This document shows, in pieces, positions 21,672 through 33,100 of a DNA stretch of 64,000 bases. The notes under the pieces were generated by a model. The model saw only the letters and a program-made list of their open reading frames with translations, had not been told where the DNA came from and made no database searches. Every line of letters starts with the position of its first letter. Positions within the stretch are counted from its first letter, which is position 1. The stretch spans positions 151,666,237-151,730,236 of the forward strand of contig CM070899.1 in NCBI GenBank assembly GCA_036417435.1, written 5' to 3'. The translations under genes were made by a program, and so were the position numbers. The DNA is from Inia geoffrensis (taxonomy: Eukaryota > Chordata > Mammalia > Artiodactyla > Iniidae).

Positions 21672-23899
21672 CTATTTTTGAATTTTATTTTATTTATTTT
21701 TTATACAGCAGGTTCTTATTAGTTATCTGTTTTATACATATTAGTGTATATATGTCAATCCCAATCTCCCAATTCATCCCACCACCACCACCCCCGCCAC
21801 TTTCCCCCCTTGGTGTCCATACGTTTGTTCTCTACATCTGTGTCTATATTTCTGCCCTGCAAACCGGTTCATCTGTACCATTTTTCTAGGTTCCATATAT
21901 GTGCATTAATATATGATATTTGTTTTTCTCTTTCTGACTTACTTACTCCGTATGACAGTCTCTAGATACATCCACATCTCTACAAATGACCCAATTTCGT
22001 TCCTTTTTATGGCTGAGTAATATGCCATTGTATATATGTACCACAACTTCTTTATCCATTCGTCTGTCGATGGGTATTTAGGTTGCTTCCATGACCTGGC
22101 TATTTTAAATAGTACTGCAATGAACATTGGGGTGCATGTGTCTTTTTGAATTATGGTTTTCTCTGGGTATATGCCCAGTAGTGGGATTGCTGGGTCATAT
22201 GGTAATTCTATTTTTAGTTTTTTAAGGAACCTTGATACTGTTCTCCATAGTGGCTGCATCAATTTACATTCCCACCAACAGTGCAAGAGGGTTCCCTTTT
22301 CTCCACACCCTCTCCAGCATTTCTTGTTTGTAGATTTTCTGATGATGCCTGTTCTAACTGGTGTGAGGTGATACCTCGTAGTTTTGATTTGCATTTCTCT
22401 AATAATTAGTGATGTTGAGCAGCTTTTCATGTGCTTCTTAGCCATCTGTATGTCTTCTTTGGAGAAATGTCTGTTTAGGTCTTCTGCCTATTTTTTGATT
22501 GGGCTGTTTGTTTTTTTTGATATTGAGCTGCATGAGCTGTTTATATATTTTGGAGATTAATCCTTTGTCCGTTGATTCGTTTGCAAATATTTTCTCCCAT
22601 TCTGAGGGTTGTCTTTTCATCTTATTTGTAGTTTCCTTTGCTTTGCAAAAGATTTTAAGTTTCATTAGGTCCCATTTGTTTATTTTTGTTTTTATTTCCA
22701 TTACTCTAGGAGGTGAATCAAAAAAGATCTTGCTGTGATTTATGTCAGAGCACTCTTCCTATGTTTTCCTCTAAGAGTTTTATAGTATCTGGTCTTAGAT
22801 TTAGGTCTCTAGTCCATTTTGAGTTTATTTTTGTGTATCGTGTTAGAGAGTGTTCTAATTTCATTCTTTTACATGTAGCTGTCAGTTTTCCCAGCACCAC
22901 TTACTGAAGAGACTGTCTTTTCTCCATTGTATATCCTTGCCTCCTTTGTCATAGATTAGTTGACCATAGGTGCGTGGGTTTATCGCTGGGCTTTCTATCC
23001 TGTTCCATTGATCTATATTTCAGTTTTTGTGCCAGTACCATATTGTCTTAATTACTGTAGCTTTGTAGTATAGTCTGAAGTCAGGGAGTCTGATTCCTCC
23101 AGCTCCATTTTTTTCCCTCAAGACTGCTTTGGCTATTTGGGGTCTTTTGTGTCTCCATACAAATTTTAAGATTTTTTGTTCTAGCTCCGTAAAAAATGCC
23201 GCTGGTAATTTGATATGGATTGCACTGAATCTGTAGAGTGCTTTGGGTAGTATAGTCATTTTCACAATATTGATTCTTCCAATCCAAGAACATGGTATAT
23301 CTCTCCATCTGTTTATGTTATCTTTGATTTCTTTCATCAGTGTCTTATAGTTTTCTGAGTACAGGTCTTTTACCTCCTTAGGTAGGTTTATTCCTAGGTA
23401 TTTTATTTTTGTTGCAATGGTGAATGGGATTGTTTCCTTAATTTCTCTTTCTGATCTTTCGTTGTTAGTGTATAGGAATGCAAGAGATTTCTGTGCATTA
23501 ATTTTGTATCCTGCAACTTTAACAAATTCATTGATTAGCTCTAGTAGTTTTCTGGTGGCATCTTTAGGATTCTCTATGTATAGTATCATGTCATCTGTAC
23601 ACAGTGACAGTTTTACTTCTTCTTTTCCAATTTGTATTCCTTTTATTCCTTTTTCTTCTCTTATTGCCATGGCTAGGACTTCCAAAACTATGTTGAATAA
23701 CAGTGGTGAGAGTGGACATCCTTGTCTTGTTCCTGATATTAGAAGTTTCAGTTTTTCACCATTGAGAATGATGTTGGCTGTGGGTTTGTCATATATGGCC
23801 TTTATTATGTTGAGGTAGGTTCCCTCTATGCCTAATTTCTGAAGAGTTTTTATCATAAATGGGTGTTGAATTTTGTCAAAAGCTTTTTCTGCATCTTTT
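21672..23899 (-). mobile_element. 5'-truncated antisense L1
   Basis: About 2.2 kb of L1 in minus orientation. The reverse transcriptase part reads at 23856-23020, where the catalytic FADD is changed to CTDD. Further ORF2 pieces are at 22701-22438 and 22445-21939 in shifted frames, followed by the L1 3' UTR to 21672. The L1 is cut at 23899, where homology to the second L1 in this window stops. No clear target duplication could be recognised. Confidence 0.92.
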
Positions 23900-24619
23900 T
23901 ATAGTCTTTCCAAGCCACCCCCTGAGCTCTTTATAAACACCGGCGTTCTGGCTGAAAAAGACCTGCCTACAACCCAGAGTGGCACAGGGGAGGAGGAGAC
24001 ACAGTGTTGGCTTGGGAACCACTCTTTAGCCCACGGGAAGTCAGCTCAAATGAGGCTTTTTCTCTGTCCTCCTCCTGTTTTTTCCGCTCTGGGGAGAACA
24101 AATTAGCACACTGACAGAAGACAGTGGAGCCCACAAGGCCTGAGGCCACCATGCTGGGGGCATGGGATAGAGGACTCATCTCCAGGCCAACAGTAGGGTC
24201 CCTCATTTTGTCTGCCCTGTGGAGATCCTGCTTGAGTGCCATGCTAGGAAGTGGGGTTTCCAAAGACAAGACCCGTTACTGTCCTCAAGGGGCCTGCCGC
24301 CGAGTTGGCATAAGACACACTTGAAGCATCTGAGCAGCCATGAGCAGGATATAATTAACCACCAAGCGAGTCTACATCAGCCCCTGCCTCATCCCCTCAG
24401 AGAGGAGCATAGCAGTCAGACAACCCATGTGTTGCCAAGACACTAGGGCAAACCAGGCTTGCTGTGGCTTGAGAAGCTACCTGACATGGAGATTCAGGCA
24501 CTCAATAAATTCTAATTGACCACATGCCACTATCAGGCCCTGTTCTAGGTAAGAGCTGTAAGCAGAAGATAGAAGGAAATGCTATGGGTAGTACCTTGAC
24601 TTCAATAAGATTTCTTGCA

Positions 24620-24742
24620 ATTTTTTTTTTTTTGGCCGTGCTATGCAGCTTGTGGGATTTTAGTTCCCAGACCAGGGATTGAACCCGGGCCCTCAGCAGT
24701 GAGAGCATGGAGTCCTAACCACTGGACCACCAGGGAATTCCC
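24620..24742 (-). mobile_element. CHR SINE, short form
   Basis: T run, GGCCGTGCTATGCAGC, and head CCACCAGGGAATTCCC. Target duplication not clear. Confidence 0.88.
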
Positions 24743-25003
24743 TCGTATTATTATTATGGATAATATGAAGAAATGTGGGCTGAATGGTACAGTAAGGGGG
24801 ATACGTAGCTAATTGTTCAACCTACAAAGGGTATTGATCAGTTTCAGCCCGGATGGAGGTTTCCAGTGTGCTCTGTTTTGGGCCCTGTCTCACTCAGTTC
24901 CCCCCACTGCCCCGCAAATTTACAAAACACTGATATAAAAACACCCATAACTTTCTATATTAACCAACTGTTAAAACTTTGCCACAGTAGCACTCACACT
25001 CTC

Positions 25004-25368
25004 TTTTTTTTTTTTTTTAATTTTTATTTATTTATTTATTATTTTGGCTGCGTTGGGTCTTCATTGCTATGTGCGGGCTTTCTCTAGTTGCAGCAAGCGG
25101 GGTCTACTCTTCGTTGTGGTGCGTGGGCTTCTCATTGCAGTGGCTTCCCTTGTTGTGGAACACGGGCTGTAGGCAGGCGGGCTTCAGGAGGTGCAGCACG
25201 CGGCTCAGTAGCTGTGGCTTGTGGGCTCTAGAGCGCAGGTTCAGTAGTTGTGGCACACGGGCTTAGTTGCTCCGCGGGCATGTGGGATCTTCCCGGACCA
25301 GGGCTTGAACCCGTGTCCCCTGCATTGGCAGGTGAATTCTTAACCACTGCACCACCAGGGAAGTCCCC
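25004..25368 (-). mobile_element. CHR SINE, long form
   Basis: T run, TATTTATTTATTTATT, GGCTGCGTTGGGTC and the full long body to head CACCAGGGAAGTCCC. Short duplication CACACTCT on both sides. Confidence 0.92.
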
Positions 25369-26739
25369 ACACTCTTTCTTTCTAATACACACAAAGAACA
25401 TGCTTGTTTTGGCTGAATCATTTGAAAGTAACTTGTAGACATCATGATACTTCACGTCTACAAACCTCAGCAGGCATCTCCAAAGAACAATGACATTCTC
25501 CTAAGAACAGAACACCATTATTATAACCTAAGAAAATGAACAATAATGCCATAATATCATCGAATACACAGTGCGTGTTAAAATTTTCCGAATTGCTCTA
25601 TGGCTTTTTTTTCTTCAGAATTCAAACAAGGTTCACATATTGCATTTGATTATCATGTCTTTTTCGTTTCCTAACCTAAAACAGTTCCCCTGTCCTTTTT
25701 GTCTTTTCATCAGTTTGACCTTTTTGAAGAGTCCAGGTTATTTGTCTTGTAGAATGCTGGATGTATCTGATTGTGTCCTCATTATTAGATCTGGGTTAGA
25801 CACTTTTGCCAGTGGTTGATGAGTTGTGTATTTCTTATTGCTTCATATCAGGAGGTAAATGATATCAGGTAGTCCTACTACCAGTGATATTACTTTTGGC
25901 CACTTGATTAAGATGGTGTCCACTGGGGAAAAAAAAAAGAAAAAGATGGTGGCCACCAGAGTTCTCCCTTAGAGAAATATTTTCCCACTGGTAATTAGTA
26001 AGAGTCATCTGTGGGACAGATTTTGAGACCTTGTTAATATAGTTTACTAAAAATCTGCCACCCAAACATTTAGCATACACTGATTATCCCTGTTTGAATC
26101 TCGATTTTCTAAGTCTACCATTTCTTCTACATTTATCCGGCAGCACTTTTCTGCAGAGAAAATCATCCTTTCTAGCCCTTCTCTTTCTCTGTCTGTGCTT
26201 TGTCGAGTTTTACTGTGGATTAATGGATTGTTTTATTTGGACGCATTAGAATCCATTACTTCCTTATGCTTTCTGTTGCTCAAATTGTCCCAAGTTTGGT
26301 CATCCAGCTGACCCTGTATCCTTTTGACATGACCCCATTAGTCTTTAGTCACTTCCTTGTTTCCCGGCCCAACACAACATCCCAGGCTCACCTTGTACTT
26401 TCCCTTTCATTTCTCCAGGGAGTCTTGGAACCTTTTATTGGAGAGTGATATTTAGAAACCAAGAAGTGGGTGCTAGGTCTGCTCACCTAATATTTTTATC
26501 AATGATTTTAATACAAGGTCAAGAATGCTTATCAGATTTATAGATGACTCAAAACTGGGAGACGAAGCCTAATGTATAATAGAATCAATATTCAGAATGA
26601 CCTCACTAGGATGAAATCTGGACCAGAACCAACAGATTTAAAGGAGATCAATACAAAGTCTTGTGCTTAGGTTGAAAAAGTTAATTGCATAATTTCCGGT
26701 TTGGGGGAATCCTAGACCAAAGTTGATATCAAAAAGTAG

Positions 26740-27720
26740 CTCTGGTTGTTTGTTGACATGTACCAGCAGTATTCCATGACTCTCAGGCTGCACTCATTCA
26801 TTGATTTGTTCAGCCAGTACTTACTGAGGGCCTACCGTATGCCAGGCACTGTTCTAGAGGCTAGGGATATGTTAGTTCCCTTCTCAGTCAACATTCTTGG
26901 GGGTGAGAAGGTGGGTAGGGACTTCAGACAATAAAGAAAAACCACAACATATAAGCAAATCATATAGTGTTTTAGATGATGAGTGCTTTGAAGAAACGTC
27001 TCAGGGCAAGGGGAATATTGGGGGAAGTTCTGATTCTTCAAGAAGGTTATCTTTGAGGAAAGATTTGACAAAAACAAGGGACTCAGTCACTTTCTGGGAA
27101 GAGTGCTCCAGGCAGAGAGAGTAGCCAGGACAAAGGTCCTAATACAAGAGTGTTCACAAATGTGCCTGGGGTAGAGTGAATGGGGGAAGAGCAGTGGATG
27201 ATGCAATGGTGGTAAGGGTGAGGCAGCCTAGGGCCTTGCAGACCACTGTAAGGAACCACTGGAGGGTTTTGAACAGAGGAGTGCCATGACTTGACTTTGG
27301 TTTTGAAAAACTCCCTCTGGCTGCAGAGTTGAGAAAAGATTGTAAGGGGCGCAAGGGTGGAAGAAGGGAGACCAGTTAGGCGGCCCTTGCAGCACCCAGG
27401 AGAGGGCAGTAACTGGGCCCCCAGGAGGTGGTAAGTGATGACTGTAGATTTGCTAGTGGACTGGATGTGAGGAGCAAGCGAGAAGAAAGGAATTAAGGTT
27501 TTTAACCTGAGCAATTTAAAGATGGACTTGCCATTAAGTGAGATGGGAAAGGCTCACACAGATGGAGCATGTTTTGGGGAGGGAGAAGGGAGAGATCAGG
27601 AGCTTGGTTTGAGACCATGTTGAATTTAAGATACCTGTCAGAAAAGAGAGCCTGGTAGAAATGTTGAGGCCAGTTGGAGTTTAGGACAGAGGTCCTAGCT
27701 ACAGACAGAAACATGGACAT
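26740..27720 (-). repeat. Ancient LINE (L2-like), antisense
   Basis: Begins ATTCATTGATTTGTTCAGCC, then CCAGTACTTACTGAGGGCC and GCCAGGCACTGTTCTAGAGGC, the reverse complement of an L2 3' end. It continues with AGAGTGCTCCAGGCAGAG and AGGGTTTTGAACAGAGGAGTG. Similar stretches occur at 36150-36900 and 44880-45230. Family name uncertain. Confidence 0.5.
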
Positions 27721-28699
27721 CACTGGCTAAAGATGGATTGACACCATTAATAGCGGCAAAGTGTCCCAGGCCTGGGCAGTGCTGGAACTACAAGTAGCTG
27801 GTGCTGCCCACGTCCCATGTGGAATTCTGTGTCCAGGGCTGGGAGCCCCTGTAAAAAGGGTACTGCTGTCCTGGACCACAGCCATAGAAGGGTATTGGGA
27901 TGGTGGAGGTACAGAAATCATGGAAGCTTGTTGTGCATGAGGAGACCTGGGACCACGTGAGCACTGTGCCCACCCCCTGAGGGCTACCCTGTGGGAGGCC
28001 CTGGGGATAGGGGGAGAGCAAAAGGTGCCAGCTCTGAGAAGGCTAATTTTGGCTGGGGGTGAAGAGCCATTGCGGCTAATTCCTGGAGGAACTGTCCCCA
28101 CTGCCATGGAAATGACTGGCAGAGGTTTTCAAAGTCCTTTTGACTTGAACTACAGGAAGAATTACATTTTACTGTGATCCTGTGCACACTTAGGAAAAGT
28201 TGAAACAAGTTTCCTAAAGCTTACTTATCGATAATTTCTATGGTCATTGCACTTTGGTATCTTCCATTCTATTTCTTTTTTAATGCTGATAGGGATCCAC
28301 CAAATTGACTTCAGGATCCACTAAGGGATCCAGTCTGCAGTTTGAAACCCCTGGTCTCAGCACAACTGAACTCCACCCCTGGGTATTCACACTGCAGGAG
28401 GATTGAGGGTGGGTGCCTCTGGAATTCCAGCCTTAGGGAGTACTTTCCCCTGCCAGGCTACGTGCAGGTTGTGGAGAAGGTCCACCTCCTTGGCAGTACA
28501 TTAAGTCCTATTATCCCACTTAAGCTAATCTTGCCCGGATACCCCATCCGAGGTTTGGCTTCGTGCGGACAGAATTCCAAGCGTGGATGACCCCGCAGGG
28601 TACCTAGATTAAGTGTTAAGCCTGTAGTGAACACTCAAGACCTAAGGTGGAATGACCCGTGCAGAAATTAGGTGCAGAAGCAACTAGCCCCGGAGTCTG

Positions 28700-30150
28700 T
28701 ACCAGCTCGGCGGAGTTCATTTGGTTACGGACAGTGGGTGCCAGGAGCATTGCGGGGGGACGGGGGGGCGGCAGGGATAAAGGGAGAAGACACGGGAGCG
28801 CAGTGTGGAGACCCAAACGTTTTCCCAAACGAACGCGCTGAGGGTCCTAGAGGAGCCGGAAGGGGCCGGGACGGCTGTGGGAGGGTCTGAGAGGTGGGGG
28901 CGGGGAACTAGGGGTCTGCTTTCCTCCGCGCCCCCGCGCTCCCGCGGACTCGGCTGGTACTGATCCCCGGGCTTGGCCCTCTCCGGACGCTCACCAAGCT
29001 AGGTGCACCCAGCTGGCGCCCCTTGAGCCTCCAGCGCCCAGGAAGGAGGAAGGGGGAAGGGGTGGGTCGGGCACGAGCTGAGCAGGGAGAGGCTGGACTA
29101 ACCGCCCAACTTCCTCCTTCAGCCTTTCCCTCCCTCCCGCACTGGCGGGCGAGCATCGACCGAACGGAGCTGGTGGAAGACTGCGGTGCCGCTGGGGGCG
29201 GAGGGGCCAGGGTTCGCAGCAGCCCACGTGACCCCATTTCCCACCCGGCTCCAGCTCCCAGGTCCGGAGGCGGGGACCCGGCGACCGACTCCCGGGCCGG
29301 ACTTCGCGGTGGGGCCGCCGCCCGCGAGTCCTGTAGAGCCACCTGAGCCGGAGCCCGGAGGAGGCAGTCGCTCCTCGCTGTCCGAGTCCCGCGCGCAGCG
29401 ATGGGCCGGGGGAGCCGGCCGCCGCCGCCTCTGCTGCTGCTGATGCTACTGCTACTGTTACCGCCGTCTCCGATTCGGGCGCTCGCCCCTCGGATCAGCC
29501 TGCCTCTGGGTGAGTGCTGGGGCGACCCCGCGGGGGACGCGGGCTGGGGTCTGGGGGAGGGGAGGCGGCCGGAGAGGTGCCTCGCGCGGAGGTTGTGGTG
29601 ACAAAGGAGGGAGGGAGGGAGGGGGTCTGTCGGAGGCTTGGGGTCCATTAGGACCCCTCCTCCTTTCAGAACGCTCCTGGGAAGGAGGGAGAGGAGACGG
29701 GAGCTGTGGGGCCGCGGGCCCCTTTCTTCCATTCTTTTTAATGGGCAGGGAGGGGATCTCTCGCCCGCTCTGTCGCCCCTGCTCGCCCCTTGGTAGGGCG
29801 CCTTTTCGGCGGTGGCGCCCCCCCTCGTTCCCCACCCCCGGTGCTGGCTGCCCGTTGGTCCGCCTGCCCATATGCTTGTCTTTGATGCTGACCAGAGCCA
29901 GCCGCGGTGCCCCCACCCCCGCCCCCGAGGGCGGCGCGGGGTGGAGGGGGCCTTGGTTGCCGTCCCATAAACACTGGGGTCTGGTATTAACAGCAAGTCG
30001 CAGCAGGACTCGGGAACCGCGGCGGGGCGGGTGCCCCATTCTCCCTCCGCCTCTTCATCCTGGTGGGCCAGCGCAGCCCGCCCCCACCGCCCAGGCTTGG
30101 TGGGATCCCCCCAGGGCCTGGGAGCGACGATACTAGGGATGGGGGCAGCT
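28700..30150 (+). promoter_or_regulatory. SEMA4B: CpG island around SEMA4B coding exon 1
   Basis: GC-rich and CpG-dense sequence surrounds the start exon, while the flanks are CpG-poor. GC boxes and G-runs are frequent and no TATA box is evident, as expected for a dispersed CpG promoter. The transcription start and any upstream exon cannot be fixed from sequence; a pyrimidine tract ending CAG near 29122 could serve as an acceptor if transcripts begin further upstream. Confidence 0.7.
29401..29509 (+). CDS. SEMA4B: SEMA4B coding exon 1: start codon and signal peptide
   Basis: Encodes residues 1-36 plus one base of codon 37. The ATG has G at -3 and G at +4, a good initiation context, and is followed by a proline and leucine-rich hydrophobic stretch typical of a signal peptide. 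The last residues, RISLPL, match the human exon end. The donor is GTGAGT at 29510. No in-frame ATG is seen just upstream, so the longer human N-terminus (from memory) is not present here. Confidence 0.93.
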
Positions 30151-33100
30151 CTGGGCTCCGAGGCTTCCAGGCCCTGGGAAGGACTGCTTCTCAGAGTCAC
30201 CCTGGAGTACCATCCTCATTGGCCACGTCCCTTGCCTGGTGCTCACTGGCCCCCTCCCAGCCCTGCACTCTCCCCTCTCCTTACCAACCCCGCCCCCCAA
30301 CTTTCATCTGGTTGCTTTTCCAAGTCTTTGAAATCAGAGGGACCTGGATTCCAGTCCCATTTCTGCTACTGGGCAAGTGAGTCCCTTTTCCCTGTGCCCC
30401 AGTTTCCTCATCTGTAAAATGGGCACTGTCATAGGTATTTTGCAAGGCTATCTTAGAGATTTCATGAAACCAGGTGTATTACTAGGCAACATATATAGAT
30501 GCCCAGTAATGTTTCTCCAAGCCCTTTAACTTGTTGGTTGTCACACTGAATGAATTAGAATAAAGGATGTATAAATTAGTGTTTACAGACTAAAATTGTA
30601 CCAGCCTTCCTTCTCTTTACAGCATCCCACTTCTAAAAGCATTTCATTTACAAAAGGAAGGAGTAGCAGAATCAGTACTTAAATTAAGTCAGGGCCACGA
30701 GGGAAAACCCTACCTGAAACATGGCAGGATAATACTGAGAAGATGGCCTGGGTTCAAATCCTGCCTCAGCCACTAGGTAACCCTGTGACCTTGAGCAAGC
30801 TACTTAACCTCTCTGGGCCTTGATTTCCTCATCTGTAAAATAAGGATAATGATGGCACCCACCTCAAAGTTGTGAAGGTTAAATCATTTTCTGTTTGAAA
30901 AGTGCTTAGGGCAGGGCTTGATACGTAGAACCCACTTAAGTGTTAACTATCATCGTTGCTACGTGTTAAGCACAGGCTTCATTCTGGCATATCCTGCCCA
31001 GAGCTGGGGTTTGTTAGTTTGACCACAGCCCCTTGGGTGCTCCAGCTGGGTAAGTGAAGATAACAGGTGTATCCGGACCCAGGCCTGCTGCCTCGCTACT
31101 CTTTCTGTTTTGGCCACCACTCCCTTTGCCCTTAGACCCTCTCAGCTCTGCAAGAAGGTGAGGTGAGGGGGGAACAAAGGCTCTGATGGACTCCACTTCT
31201 GGCCCTGGGAAAGCTGGACTGGCTCACGGGGCCATGTCAACTGTAGCAGGTATTGTGTCCAACTCTGAAGCTGGCTGGGGACCACTCATAGTGTGAATGA
31301 AAGACAGAAGGGGGAGCTGAGAGGACCTGCTTCCTGAGAGCAGCTAGAACACTTGGTCATTACCACCCACTGCCCTGAAACCTGGCCCACTTCCACGTAT
31401 TCAGCACCATGGCCTGGCCGTAGTACAGGCTACTGTCACACACTAGCACCCCTTGCACAGGTCAGGTGGTGCTATGGTCTGGATGTCTGTGTACCCCCAA
31501 AATTCATATGTTAAAATCCTAACCCCCCAAAAGACTAAGACACTCAGGCTCACCTGTGAGAACCCACAGATGCACACATTTTGTTTATGGCACAGAGGTG
31601 CCCAGTTGAGGAGTGGAGGGCCTGAAATGCAGTTTATACTCTGCTTTCCAAGCTGTGGAGCCTAGAGAAAAAGACCTTCCGCTCTCTTCTTGAGGCTGGG
31701 ACTACCCAGAGGGGACCTCTTTTTCTAGTTCCACCAAAGCCCTGGCATCGTTTAGCAGCACCCCAGCCCCTGAACTCGTGAGCATGCATCCACACTTTGC
31801 TGAGCTGCCCTGCGCTGCACCCAGAGTGCTCACCTCCCTGGCCTCCCTCCAGGACCTCGATCCCCGCCGCCCCCCTCCCATCTACATGCAGGTCCTCCCA
31901 GCCAGCTGAGAGCCCCAGAGGGGGATCCCCGGTGACTGAGCAGGCACACCCTCCGAGCATGGCCTGAGGCGGTTTTCTGCCTCATCCCTGGGGGCTCATT
32001 AGATGCTCCTGGCAGTGTGCCCATACCGGGCAAGCCCATGGTGACCATGGGATGCTGGGCTTGAAGCCCCAGGCCTCTCCCTCACAGAACAGGGGGAGAG
32101 GCATGGAACGGAGACCACACCCCGCTTCCTGCCACCTGCCCTCCTGTACTGAATTCCCACCCAGGCTCTCCAGGGGCCCGGATGCCTAGGGAGAATGGCC
32201 TGTGTCTGTGGTTTAAAACAAAATCCTTGGAAGTAGAGCATCCAGTTTGCATCTGAGGCCCTTCATATGGAACCCTCATTACTGTTGATCAGCAGCAGAT
32301 TCCTGGGGCCATAAGGAGGGGGTGCCCCACTTGTGGTCTCACCCAGTGGACAGGAGTGGGAGGAGGACTGGGGGCTCCAGGGTCAGCTAGGCAAGCAGTG
32401 GCCTCAAGAGGAGGTTTCTTGTCTCTGTGAAAGGGACGCTTCAAAGAAGCGTGTGCAATTTTGGTTCTGTTGCATCGGAGACTGTGCAGTCAGGACAGAG
32501 GCCTTGCAGTGGTCAGGAGCAGGAGAGACGCAGAGTTGAAGCAGTGGGCCCAGGCGTGCCGCGCCTTCCAGCCTGGCCGTGCGGGCGGAAACCAGACAGC
32601 CTGCTGCTGTGCTCATGAAAGTCATGTCGGGTCCCCTTATTTGGGCAATTAAGAGGAGTTACTAATTACCCCCTGCCCCAGAAGTGCCTGGCTGGAAGAC
32701 TCTGGACACAGTGTTTCCAAACTAGACTGGATATAAATCCCTGGGCCTGCAAACTGCAGTCAACAAAACCCCATTGAGCAGAGAGAACAGCGCATTGGCC
32801 TGAATCAGCTGCTTGTCCTCTGACCTGGAGCGGACACCCAGGGTCACGGCTGCCCTGAGAAGCCCCATGCAATCCACTTTTGAAGTCTTTTTCTGGCTGG
32901 TTACCGGCCTCCCTCCTTGATGTGGCTTTAGCTTGACATGAGCATTTGTCTTCAGCTCTGTCCTGTGGGCTGGCATCTTCATGGCCCTTCAGCGCAGAGC
33001 TATAACCGTGGTGCTAACAGACGGCTCACCGCACAACCTGGGGCAAGTGCCCACCTCCTCCAAGCCCATTTTCACATTGGGAGTAATAGCAGATCCATCT

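Larger units (their letters stand above)
16131..28699. other. Non-coding region between the two upstream CpG islands
   Basis: Contains MIR fragments, the L1 at 21.67-23.90 kb, three CHR SINEs, an antisense old LINE and, at 24860-26110, old AT-rich L1-like sequence. No gene recognised. It would be the first intron if the 15.5-16.1 kb island starts SEMA4B transcripts. Confidence 0.55.

Noticed and set aside
23020..23856. Reverse transcriptase-like protein gene
   Set aside because: It is part of ORF2 in a 5'-truncated, frameshifted L1 with an altered catalytic motif, so not a host gene.
27727..28107. 126-codon minus-strand frame, with a second frame at 28208-27984 and 28021-27788 that could be joined by one frameshift
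   Set aside because: No family was recognised. The upstream part looks like an old DNA transposon (GGATCC/GTCAATTT repeats at 28290-28330), and neither frame shows clear coding character.
28908..30200. 430-codon open frame on the minus strand across the SEMA4B CpG island
   Set aside because: It lies antisense to the SEMA4B start exon in GC-rich DNA where stop codons are rare. It has low-complexity Pro/Arg/Gly/Ser composition and no recognisable domain.
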